11,318 bases of DNA, taken from positions 1-11,318 of the forward strand of contig JAJBVJ010000017.1 in the NCBI GenBank assembly GCA_020859875.1, written 5' to 3'. The stretch's first letter is position 1. Every line of letters begins with the position of its first letter. Shown here one piece after another: positions 1 through 7,244 of the stretch. The notes below the pieces were generated by a model. It did not search any database. It was not told where the DNA came from and saw only the letters and a program-made list of their open reading frames with translations. The translations under genes and the position numbers were made by a program. This DNA comes from Rikenellaceae bacterium. Lineage in GTDB: Bacteria; Bacteroidota; Bacteroidia; Bacteroidales; Rikenellaceae.

Positions 1-1374
1 GGGCGGATTTGCGCGGTCTCATTCGACACCACGGCATCGCCCCCCGTTCGGACCGACCGCGAAGGTACTCCGCTGGCCCTGCTGGAGCGTTTTGCCGACA
101 CTCCGAATGCCATGTTCGTGGTGTGGAAAGACCATACGGGGTTGCAGGAGGCCGAAGAGATCACGGCGGCGGCCAGGCAGTGGCATACCGATTACACCCT
201 CTATTCGGGCGGAAGCTACTCCTGCGAATGGGCATGGGCAAAGATGCTGCACTGCCTGCGGTGCGACGCATCGCTGAGGGATTATGCGGCCTCGTGGATC
301 GAGCATTCGGACTGGATAGGTGGTGAGCTGACGGGAAATCGGGCACCCGGAACCGTCTTTCGCAACCGCTGTGCCGCGGGCCATAAAGCCATGTGGAACG
401 GAGCGTGGGGCGGACTTCCCCCGCTGGATTTTTGGCAGAGTGTAGACCCCTTATATTCACTTTTCGCGGGGAATATGTATGAAACCACCCATGTTAACGG
501 GACATGTATCGGGGTTTTAACTGAAAAATGGCTAAAACGTTTTGGCTTAAAAGGGCCCGTTAAAGTCGGGATAGGGGCGATCGACTGCCATATAGGTGCC
601 ATAGGGTCGGGGATAGGCCCCGGTATTTTGGTCAAGGTTGCCGGGACTTCTACTTGCGACATCGCTCTTATGGAGGGTGGCTCGGGCGGGTCGATCGAGG
701 GGATATGTGGCCAGGTGGACGGATCGGTACTTCCGGGCTATACGGGTTTGGAGGCCGGACAGTCGGCTTTCGGCGATATATATAATTGGTATGCCGGGTT
801 GGTGAGTTGGAACTCGGAAGGATGTGCGGATTCCGGTGCGGTGCTGTTGCGGCTGAGCGAAGAAGCGGCCCAGCTCGAAAGGAATGAGGGGGACGTACTC
901 GCGGTAGACTGGTTCAACGGGCGCCGTACACCCGATGCCGACCATCGCCTGAGGGGGGCAATTGCCGGATTGACCATCGGGACGACCGCCCCGGAGGTTT
1001 TCGCTTCGCTGGTCGAGGCGACGGTGCTCGGTTCGCGGGCTATAACCGAAAGGTTGATGCGGGAAGGGGTGGAGATCAGGGAGATCGTGGCTACGGGAGG
1101 CATAGCGGTAAAGTCGCCGTACGTGATGCAGACCATGGCGGATGTGCTCGGGATGCCGATCCGAATAGCGGGATCGACCGAGGCCTGTGCGCTCGGCGCC
1201 GCCGTGTGTGCCGCGGTGGCGGCGGGGATATATCCCGACATCGAATCCGCTCAGCGGGCCATGGTGCCCGGGGACAGGAAAGTCTACCGGCCGGATTCCC
1301 GGAGAAAAGCCTTCTACGACCGGCGGTACGGGATGTATCGGCGTCTGGGCGGGGCCGTAAAGGAAGTGTTTTAA
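1..1374 (+). CDS. araB: Ribulokinase (FGGY family), 5'-truncated by the window edge
   Basis: The reading frame is open from base 1 and ends at TAA 1372-1374, giving 457 visible residues. AraB is normally about 560 residues, so roughly the first 90-100, with the N-terminal sugar/ATP-binding glycines and the start, lie outside. Ribulokinase phosphorylates L-ribulose to L-ribulose-5-phosphate in cytoplasmic L-arabinose catabolism. Family landmarks (visible-fragment numbering) are WKDHT at 42-46, YSGGSYSCEW at 68-77, RCAAGHKAMWNGAWGGLP at 122-139, the GAIDCH segment with the presumed catalytic Asp195, GTSTCD at 215-220, ICGQVDGSVLPG then GLEAGQSAFGD at 235-259, and the C-terminal nucleotide-site segment ATGGIAVKSPYV at 364-375 followed by GSTEACALGAA. 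These fit AraB rather than xylulokinase or glycerol kinase. An internal Met at base 112 is not the start, because homologous sequence continues upstream of it. Bases 441-560 are AT-richer than the rest of the gene. Confidence 0.93.
   Translation, partial: GRICAVSFDTTASPPVRTDREGTPLALLERFADTPNAMFVVWKDHTGLQEAEEITAAARQWHTDYTLYSGGSYSCEWAWAKMLHCLRCDASLRDYAASWIEHSDWIGGELTGNRAPGTVFRNRCAAGHKAMWNGAWGGLPPLDFWQSVDPLYSLFAGNMYETTHVNGTCIGVLTEKWLKRFGLKGPVKVGIGAIDCHIGAIGSGIGPGILVKVAGTSTCDIALMEGGSGGSIEGICGQVDGSVLPGYTGLEAGQSAFGDIYNWYAGLVSWNSEGCADSGAVLLRLSEEAAQLERNEGDVLAVDWFNGRRTPDADHRLRGAIAGLTIGTTAPEVFASLVEATVLGSRAITERLMREGVEIREIVATGGIAVKSPYVMQTMADVLGMPIRIAGSTEACALGAAVCAAVAAGIYPDIESAQRAMVPGDRKVYRPDSRRKAFYDRRYGMYRRLGGAVKEVF
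519..539 (+). repeat. Imperfect direct repeat, copy 1 (inside araB)
   Basis: This 21-base A-rich element inside araB encodes part of LTEKWLKR. It differs from the copy at 1380-1399 only around one position: AACTGAAAAA, then TG here or A in copy 2, then GCTAAAACG. It overlaps a perfect 10-bp palindrome AAAACGTTTT at 534-543, extendable as GCTAAAACGTTTTGGC. It may be a duplicated operator-like element, a trace of recombination, or a coincidence of A-rich sequence. Confidence 0.35.
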
Positions 1375-1481
1375 TTAATAACTGAAAAAAGCTAAAACGA
1401 TATAGCAAATAATGTATAGTAAATACAGCTAACATAAATCGTAAACACTCGGAAAACCTTTACTAACTTAAAAATTTATCG
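1375..1481 (+). other. AT-rich leader between araB and the susC-like gene
   Basis: These 107 bases are about 25% GC by hand count, against about 60% in adjacent coding sequence. That is typical of a promoter and untranslated leader in this phylum. I could not find a good match to the Bacteroides promoter (TTTG around -33 and TAnnTTTG around -7); the stretch contains no TTG on this strand. I also saw no GC-rich hairpin followed by a T-run that would terminate araB transcripts. The operon may therefore use an ECF-sigma-type or otherwise non-standard promoter, or partly receive read-through from araB. Immediately before the ATG the sequence is A/T-rich with no Shine-Dalgarno motif, as is normal for Bacteroidota. 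Confidence 0.5.
1380..1399 (+). repeat. Imperfect direct repeat, copy 2 (leader of the susC operon)
   Basis: This 20-base copy begins six bases after the araB stop codon and lies about 80 bases upstream of the susC-like start. It matches the element inside araB at 519-539 apart from a one-base length difference and one substitution. The GTTTTAA that precedes it, at the end of araB, also resembles the sequence preceding copy 1. Its location would suit an operator, but no regulator is visible and the function is unknown. Confidence 0.35.
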
Positions 1482-4400
1482 ATGAAAAATGAGTCTTGTA
1501 TTCCAAAAGCGGGATCTTCGACACTGCGGCCCCTTACGAAGGTGTGCCTTTCGGTGGCCGTATGCCTGCTCTATTGGAACTTTGCAAGTGGTCAGCCGTC
1601 CGGAATGGTGACGGGCAGGGTGACGGACACCGGCGGCGAAGCCTTGATAGGGGCTACCGTCGTAGTGGAAGGAACCATCAGGGGTGCCGCGACCGACGGC
1701 TATGGGAATTACACCATCCAGGCCGGGCCTGACGACGTGCTTCAGTTCTCGTGTCTGGGCTACGGCACGGTGACGGTGCCGGTCGGCGGAAGGTCGGCGA
1801 TCGACGTGACCCTAACCGAGGATGTCACGACGATCTCCGATGTGGTGGTGACGGCCCTCGGTATTACGCGGGAAAGCCGTTCGCTGACCTACGACGTGCA
1901 GAAGATCTCTACCGAAGAGCTCAACCGCACCAAAGACGCCAACCTGATGAGCAGTCTGGCCGGCAAGGTCGCCGGGGTGACCATCAACAGCAGTTCGGCC
2001 GGAATCGGTGGCGGAGCCCGTGTAGTGATGAGGGGCGCCAAATCTTTTTTCCAGAACAACAACGCCATCTATGTGATTGACGGTATTCCAATGCCGAACC
2101 TCAGTACCGAGCAGCCGGGCGACTACTATTCCGGCGCGGGACAGAGCGGCGATGCGATTTCGCATATCAACTCGGAGGATATCGAATCGATGACGGTGCT
2201 CAGCGGAGCATCGGCGGCCGCGCTGTACGGGGTGCAGGCAGCCAACGGGGTGGTGCTGCTGACGACCAAAAGGGGAACCGTCGACCAGACCGACATAACA
2301 TACAGCAACAACACCACCTTTTACAGCCCACTGCGGCTGCCGGAATTTCAGAGCAGCTACGGCTCCCTGGCCGGAGAGTGGTTCAGCTGGGGATCGAAGC
2401 TCTCCGACAGTGAGACCAGGTACGAACCGCGCGATTTTTTCCAGACGGGTTTCAATACAACCAACAACGTGAGCCTCTCGACCGGAACGGACAGGAACCA
2501 GACCTATGTCTCCGTGGGCCAGGTTACGGCGGAGGGGATCATCCCCAATAACGCCTACGACCGGTTCAACTTTACCGGACGCAACACCACAAAGCTGTTC
2601 GACGACCGCCTTACGCTCGATCTTTCGATAATGTACTCGAAAGTTTACGAGAAAAATATGCTTTCACAGGGGATTTACGGCAATCCGCTGACTTCGGTCT
2701 ACCTTTTCCCCCGAAGCGAGGATTTCTCCAAATACAAATACTACGAAAGGTATTCGGCGAGCATGGGTACGAAGGTGCAGTACTGGCCCCTCGGGGACGG
2801 CGGTCTGGAGATGCAGAATCCCTACTGGATCACCAACCGCAACCTCTACACCAACCGCAAACACCGGTTTTTGAGTACATTCTCGGCCAGTTATAAGATC
2901 AACGACTGGCTCTCGGCAGCAGGCCGGGTAAAGATAGACAGGGAGAATCTGGATTCGGAGCGTAAACTCTACGCCTCGACTCTCAACTCGATGGCTTACA
3001 ACTCCGATTGGGGAGGCTACCGAAGCATCACCGCCACCACCAACCAGGTCTATGCCGATGCCATCCTCTCCGTCGACAAATATTTCAACGAGCGCACATG
3101 GAGCCTGAATGCGAACGTGGGTATCAGCACCAACGACGAAGTTTACAAGGCGACGGACCTCTACGGGGGGTTGTCGGGTGTGCCCAATGTTTTCACCATC
3201 GGCAATATAAGTCCTACGAGCCTCTCCTATTCCCGCGACAGCTACCACGAAAGGACGAACGCCATTTTCGCAACCGCGTCGGTGGGTTATAAAAATATGG
3301 TATTTGTCGAAGGGTCGATACGCAACGACTGGCTGAGCATCCTGAGCGGATCGTCGACCACCTCGGTGCTTTACCCCTCGGCGGGTGTTTCCGGGGTTAT
3401 AACCGATATTTTCGACATCCGTTCCGATTATTTATCCTTTGCAAAGGTGAGATTCTCTTACAGCGAAGTGGGCAACGGAATCGAGAGGTTCCGTACCCGC
3501 TCCTATTATGCCATTGCGGACGGTATGATGTCGACCGAGACCTTTTATCCCGGGATAGATACCAAACCCGAGCGTACCCGCTCATATGAGGTGGGGCTCA
3601 ATCTGGAACTCTTCCGGCGGAAACTCTCCCTCGATGTGACGATATACCAGTCCAAGACGACCGATCAGTTCTTCGACCTTCCGATCTCCTCCGGTACCGG
3701 TTACAGCAGGCTGATATTCAATGCCGGGAACGTGAGGAACAAGGGATTCGAAGTGGCTGCCGGTTACAGGGAGAACCTGGGCCCGGTAAGGTGGGATGCA
3801 AACCTGATTTGGTCGCTCAACCGCAATAAAATCCTCGAGTTCTCCATTCCCGAAGAACTCGGGATTGTGGAAGATATGAACGGTTATACCGTCTATAATC
3901 TCGGGGGTGCCCAGCAAAGGCTCTATCAGGGGGGAAGCCTCGGGGACATATATGTAAACTCCATCTCCCGCGACGAGCACGGCTATTACATAATCAATTC
4001 GCAGACGGGGGCCTTCGAGATCGACCGGAACGAATATACCAAGGTCGGGAATTCCAATCCGCTGTATAACCTCAGCCTACGTAACAATTTCGAATACAAG
4101 GGAGTGAACCTGGGATTTATGATATCGGCGCGCGTGGGGGGTGTCGGAGTTTCGGCCACACAGGCGATCCTCGATTATTACGGGGCCTCCAAGCGAACGG
4201 AAAAGGCCAGGGACAACGGCGGTGCCACGGTCAACGGTTATGTAATAGATGCACAGCCCTGGTATCAGACCATCGGTGCGGCCAATTCCAATTTCATCGG
4301 TTCGGAATACGTTTACAGCATGACCAACGTGAGGCTCGGCGAACTGACCCTGGGGTATGATTTTCCGATCCAGAAATGGTGCAGTTGGATAAAGGGACTC

Positions 4401-4559
4401 AATGTCTCCTTCGTGGGCCGCAACCTCTTCTTCTTCTACTGCAAGGCTCCGTTCGACCCCGAGAATACGGCCAGCACGGATACCTATAACCAGGGCTTCG
4501 ACTTTTTCATGCAGCCCAGCATGAGAAGCCTCGGATTTTCGGCCCGCATTAGGTTTTAA
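1482..4559 (+). CDS. SusC/RagA-like TonB-dependent outer-membrane transporter
   Basis: This 1025-residue protein is within the normal size range for SusC. It forms the outer-membrane barrel that imports oligosaccharides captured by its SusD partner, powered by TonB-ExbBD. The N-terminus has an extended polar stretch, a hydrophobic core at about 21-36, and likely cleavage near ASG-Q (37-38). A carboxypeptidase-regulatory-like beta-sandwich spans about 42-113 (GRVTDTGGEALIGATVVVEG through TDGYGNYTI). A TonB-box-like segment (TTISDVVVTALG) lies at about 116-127. The plug domain covers about 124-265, with LAGKVAGV, YVIDGIPM and ANGVVLLTTKRG motifs. The barrel runs to the C-terminus and ends in the canonical outer-membrane insertion signal RIRF with terminal Phe. 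No other Met occurs before residue 42, so 1482 is the only ATG that keeps the signal peptide. It is the first gene of the operon and lies 17 bp ahead of the SusD-like gene. Substrate cannot be read from the sequence. No sigma-regulator interaction (STN) domain is visible before the regulatory-like domain, so direct trans-envelope signalling through this protein is unlikely. Confidence 0.96.
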   Translation: MKNESCIPKAGSSTLRPLTKVCLSVAVCLLYWNFASGQPSGMVTGRVTDTGGEALIGATVVVEGTIRGAATDGYGNYTIQAGPDDVLQFSCLGYGTVTVPVGGRSAIDVTLTEDVTTISDVVVTALGITRESRSLTYDVQKISTEELNRTKDANLMSSLAGKVAGVTINSSSAGIGGGARVVMRGAKSFFQNNNAIYVIDGIPMPNLSTEQPGDYYSGAGQSGDAISHINSEDIESMTVLSGASAAALYGVQAANGVVLLTTKRGTVDQTDITYSNNTTFYSPLRLPEFQSSYGSLAGEWFSWGSKLSDSETRYEPRDFFQTGFNTTNNVSLSTGTDRNQTYVSVGQVTAEGIIPNNAYDRFNFTGRNTTKLFDDRLTLDLSIMYSKVYEKNMLSQGIYGNPLTSVYLFPRSEDFSKYKYYERYSASMGTKVQYWPLGDGGLEMQNPYWITNRNLYTNRKHRFLSTFSASYKINDWLSAAGRVKIDRENLDSERKLYASTLNSMAYNSDWGGYRSITATTNQVYADAILSVDKYFNERTWSLNANVGISTNDEVYKATDLYGGLSGVPNVFTIGNISPTSLSYSRDSYHERTNAIFATASVGYKNMVFVEGSIRNDWLSILSGSSTTSVLYPSAGVSGVITDIFDIRSDYLSFAKVRFSYSEVGNGIERFRTRSYYAIADGMMSTETFYPGIDTKPERTRSYEVGLNLELFRRKLSLDVTIYQSKTTDQFFDLPISSGTGYSRLIFNAGNVRNKGFEVAAGYRENLGPVRWDANLIWSLNRNKILEFSIPEELGIVEDMNGYTVYNLGGAQQRLYQGGSLGDIYVNSISRDEHGYYIINSQTGAFEIDRNEYTKVGNSNPLYNLSLRNNFEYKGVNLGFMISARVGGVGVSATQAILDYYGASKRTEKARDNGGATVNGYVIDAQPWYQTIGAANSNFIGSEYVYSMTNVRLGELTLGYDFPIQKWCSWIKGLNVSFVGRNLFFFYCKAPFDPENTASTDTYNQGFDFFMQPSMRSLGFSARIRF

Positions 4560-4576
4560 CGCTCAAATGGAAAGTT

Positions 4577-6160
4577 ATGAAAATGAAAAAATATTTCGGA
4601 TCGGCCACCGCGGCAGTGTCGGCTTTGATGCTTTGCGGCTGTACGGCCAACTTCGACCACTTCAATAAAGATCCCAATGCGGCCAGCGAGGAAGAGTCGC
4701 TCTGGGGCGATGCCCGAACGGGGGCGATGTTCCTGCAGATGCAGCAGAACGTGCTGGTGGTACAGCAGTCGGGGGCAAGCATAGGTACCGACCGCTACCA
4801 GACCGTAGAGGTGATGGGCGGCGACTCGTTCATAGGATATTTCGGGTCGGGAAATGCCAACCACAACTCGGCCAGCCGCTATAACTGGAATCAGGCCAGT
4901 TGGTACGGCGATATGTTCACGACCAACTTCACGCGCACCATGAGCGCCTACGCCATCCTTGCGGATGCTCTCGACGAGAACGAGCCGAGGCTCGCCATGG
5001 CCAAAATCATAAAAGTCGCGGCGATGCACCGGGTGGTGGAGAGTTACGGGCCCATACCGTATATCTATTTCGACGGTGTCTCTGTACCCTACTACGACAG
5101 TCAGGAGGATATTTACGATACGTTCTTCGAGGAGCTCGAAGACGCGGTGGAAACCCTTATCCCCTATGCGCAGACCGGCGAGAGTATCTTCTCGGACTGG
5201 GATGCCGTATATATGGGCGATGTTTCGAAGTGGGTGATGTTCGCCAATTCCCTCCGGCTCCGCCTGGCCATGCACATAAGCATGATCGCACCGCAAAAGG
5301 CGCAAACCCAGGCCGAGAATGCGGTCTCCAACGCCGGCGGTCTGCTGGTGAGTGCGACAAATGAAGCCAGGCTCAACCATACGGGACGGCTTTCGACCTA
5401 CGAAAGCCCGCTGACGGTTATCACCGGGTGGAACGACGTGGCAATGGGAGCTACGATCGATGCCTATATGAACGGTTATGACGATCCGAGGCTATCCAAC
5501 TATTTCAATACCAACAATTCGGGCAATTACAGCGGTATCAGGGGCGGTCTGCCGGCCTCGGCGAACAAGTCGGATTTTACCGCTGGCGACTATTCCGAGA
5601 TAAATACCGACATGCACGAAGACGTGGTGTGGATGAAGGCCTCCGAAACCTATTTCCTGCTCGCCGAAGGTGCCCTGAACGGCTGGTCTATGGGAGGCAC
5701 CGCACAGGATTTCTATGAAGAGGGCATTAGGCTCTCGTTCGACGAGAGGGGAGCTTCCGGAGCCGACGCCTACATTGCAAATTCCACGGCCGTCCCGGCC
5801 GCTTATGTCGATCCGCTCGGCAGGTACAGTGCCAACGCACCCTCCACGGTTACCATAGCCTGGAACAATGGCGACGGCGACGATCTGAAGCGTGAGAAGA
5901 TACTGACGCAGAAATATATCGCCATGTTCCCCAACGGCCAGGAAGCCTGGACGGAACACCGCCGCACGGGTTACCCGAAGGTTATTTTGCCGGTAAACAA
6001 TGAAAACTCCTCCGTGCCCGACGATACCATCATCCGCCGGCTGATGTACCCGGAAGACGAGTATAACACGAACCGCGAGCGGGTGGATGCCGCCGTTCCG
6101 TCCCTTCTGGGCGGTGCGGACAACTGCGGTACACGGCTCTGGTGGGATGTAGGGAACTGA
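4577..6160 (+). CDS. SusD/RagB-like surface glycan-binding lipoprotein (SusD-like_2 type)
   Basis: This 527-residue lipoprotein partners the SusC-like channel as its hinged lid and glycan-binding component. The signal peptide ends in the lipobox LCGC with lipidated Cys22. The mature N-terminus has the motif FNKDPNAASEEE (29-40), characteristic of the SusD-like_2/SusD-homologue group. Further family landmarks are ESYGPIPY (155-162), a helical DTFFEELEDAVETL (181-194), KWVMFANSLRLRLAM (218-232), ETYFLLAEGALNGW (357-370), KYIAMFPNGQEAWTEHRRTG (446-465) and a C-terminus rich in Trp/Arg (TRLWWDVGN). The helices are the TPR-like scaffold of SusD proteins. A second in-frame ATG two codons downstream (4583) is an equally plausible start and does not change the lipobox. 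The gene is 17 bp from the susC-like gene and 17 bp from the GH18 gene, so it is co-transcribed. The ligand is not determined by sequence; the neighbouring GH18 suggests a GlcNAc-containing glycan. Confidence 0.95.
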   Translation: MKMKKYFGSATAAVSALMLCGCTANFDHFNKDPNAASEEESLWGDARTGAMFLQMQQNVLVVQQSGASIGTDRYQTVEVMGGDSFIGYFGSGNANHNSASRYNWNQASWYGDMFTTNFTRTMSAYAILADALDENEPRLAMAKIIKVAAMHRVVESYGPIPYIYFDGVSVPYYDSQEDIYDTFFEELEDAVETLIPYAQTGESIFSDWDAVYMGDVSKWVMFANSLRLRLAMHISMIAPQKAQTQAENAVSNAGGLLVSATNEARLNHTGRLSTYESPLTVITGWNDVAMGATIDAYMNGYDDPRLSNYFNTNNSGNYSGIRGGLPASANKSDFTAGDYSEINTDMHEDVVWMKASETYFLLAEGALNGWSMGGTAQDFYEEGIRLSFDERGASGADAYIANSTAVPAAYVDPLGRYSANAPSTVTIAWNNGDGDDLKREKILTQKYIAMFPNGQEAWTEHRRTGYPKVILPVNNENSSVPDDTIIRRLMYPEDEYNTNRERVDAAVPSLLGGADNCGTRLWWDVGN

Positions 6161-6177
6161 TAAAACAAAGTAGAGAA

Positions 6178-7221
6178 ATGAAAAAGAGCATAATTATATT
6201 TTCAGCGATACTGTTCGCCGCAGCCTGTAATACGGATGTGGACAACATCGTGGTGAACGATGTTATAGAGTATGATGAGAACAGCGAATACTATGTGAAC
6301 CTTCGAAAGTACAAGGAGTCGGACCATGCCATCTGTTTCGGTTGGTACGCGGCCTATACCAACGAGGCGTCACCCTCGGCCGGCAACCATTTCACGGGGC
6401 TTCCCGACAGTATGGATGTCGTCAGCCTCTGGCAGCAGATACCCTCGAACAATCCCGAATATACCGAGACGAGCTATTACAACGAAAGGTACCTTCCGAC
6501 CGCCTGGGAAGAGATGCAGTATATACGCCGGGTGAAGGGAACCAAAGTGGTGATGTGCAAGATCTGCCACCTGACCACTTCCGGCTTCCCGCTAAACGAC
6601 GAGGGTATGAGGGAGTATGCCATGTGGCTGGTCAGGTGCGTACTGCGTAACGACCTGGACGGTCTCGACCTCGATTACGAACCCACGGGCCAGACTTTCG
6701 GCACGGACTACATAATCGGGGACAAGTTCACCGAGTTCGTGAAGATAATCGGGGAATATCTCGGGCCGCAGTCGGGAAGCGGAAAACTGCTGATAGTGGA
6801 CTATGCCGGTGATACGGTTCCCTCGGACGTGGAGCCGTATATAGATTACCTGGTACGGCAATGTTACAGCGTGAGCAGCAGCAGCGGTCTGGACAGCCGC
6901 ATCCCTTCATGGTGTCCACCGGAAAAGTTCATTCCCACCGAACAGATGGGATGGTATTGGCAGAACGGCGGGGTGGCCTTCACCGAGGCCGACGGCAATA
7001 CCGTGGATTCGTGGGGAAACCCGCTCTATTCGGTGATCGGTATGGCACGCTGGAACCCATCCACGGGCCGTAAGGGAGGTTTCGGCGGTTACTACTTCGA
7101 ATATGAATACAACACCACACGGCCGGCCAATTCCGACATCGGCGATACGGGTACCACCCCGATGCCCTATTACAGCCTGCGCCGCGGGATACAGGAGCAG
7201 AACCCGGCCCGGCAGAATTAA
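6178..7221 (+). CDS. GH18 family lipoprotein, probable endo-beta-N-acetylglucosaminidase (BT1044-like)
   Basis: The protein has 347 residues from the ATG at 6178. An upstream in-frame ATG at 6142 lies inside the susD-like gene and would add 12 residues before a good signal peptide, so 6178 is chosen. The signal peptide ends FAAAC with lipidated Cys17, followed by acidic residues, suiting surface export. The GH18 catalytic signature DxxDxDxE is complete: Asp161, Asp164, Asp166 and the proton donor Glu168 in LDGLDLDYEP. Further family segments are HAICFGWYAAYTN (50-62, first barrel strand), GTKVVMCKICHLT (121-133), KLLIVDYAGDT, YLVRQCYSVSSSSGLDSR and MGWYWQNGG. A C-terminal GMARWNP segment is followed by a glycine-rich GRKGGFGGYYFEYEY. 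Together these resemble the Bacteroidota GH18 surface lipoproteins typified by BT1044, which release N-glycans from glycoproteins; chitinase activity is less likely given the short length and context. Many relatives at this position are non-catalytic binders, but here the catalytic residues are retained. Substrate is inferred, not shown. Confidence 0.88.
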   Translation: MKKSIIIFSAILFAAACNTDVDNIVVNDVIEYDENSEYYVNLRKYKESDHAICFGWYAAYTNEASPSAGNHFTGLPDSMDVVSLWQQIPSNNPEYTETSYYNERYLPTAWEEMQYIRRVKGTKVVMCKICHLTTSGFPLNDEGMREYAMWLVRCVLRNDLDGLDLDYEPTGQTFGTDYIIGDKFTEFVKIIGEYLGPQSGSGKLLIVDYAGDTVPSDVEPYIDYLVRQCYSVSSSSGLDSRIPSWCPPEKFIPTEQMGWYWQNGGVAFTEADGNTVDSWGNPLYSVIGMARWNPSTGRKGGFGGYYFEYEYNTTRPANSDIGDTGTTPMPYYSLRRGIQEQNPARQN

Positions 7222-7244
7222 TACGGATATTAAAAACAAAGAAG

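Noticed and set aside
112..1374. Reading araB as a complete gene starting at the ATG at 112
   Set aside because: Ribulokinase-like sequence (for example SFDTTASPP and EGTPLALLERFADTPNA) continues in the same frame back to base 1, so the gene is truncated by the window.
2664..3248. Antisense open frame (194 codons) within the susC-like gene
   Set aside because: The barrel region of the SusC-like protein is continuous on the + strand here; no start context or homology supports an antisense gene.
4556..5380. Long antisense open frame (274 codons) opposite the SusD-like gene
   Set aside because: It lies entirely opposite a well-supported SusD-like gene, has no recognisable domain, and is expected from the GC-biased third positions of the real frame.
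6142..6177. Upstream ATG as start of the GH18 gene
   Set aside because: It overlaps the SusD-like gene and would put 12 mostly polar residues ahead of a good lipoprotein signal peptide; the ATG at 6178 gives a clean lipobox.
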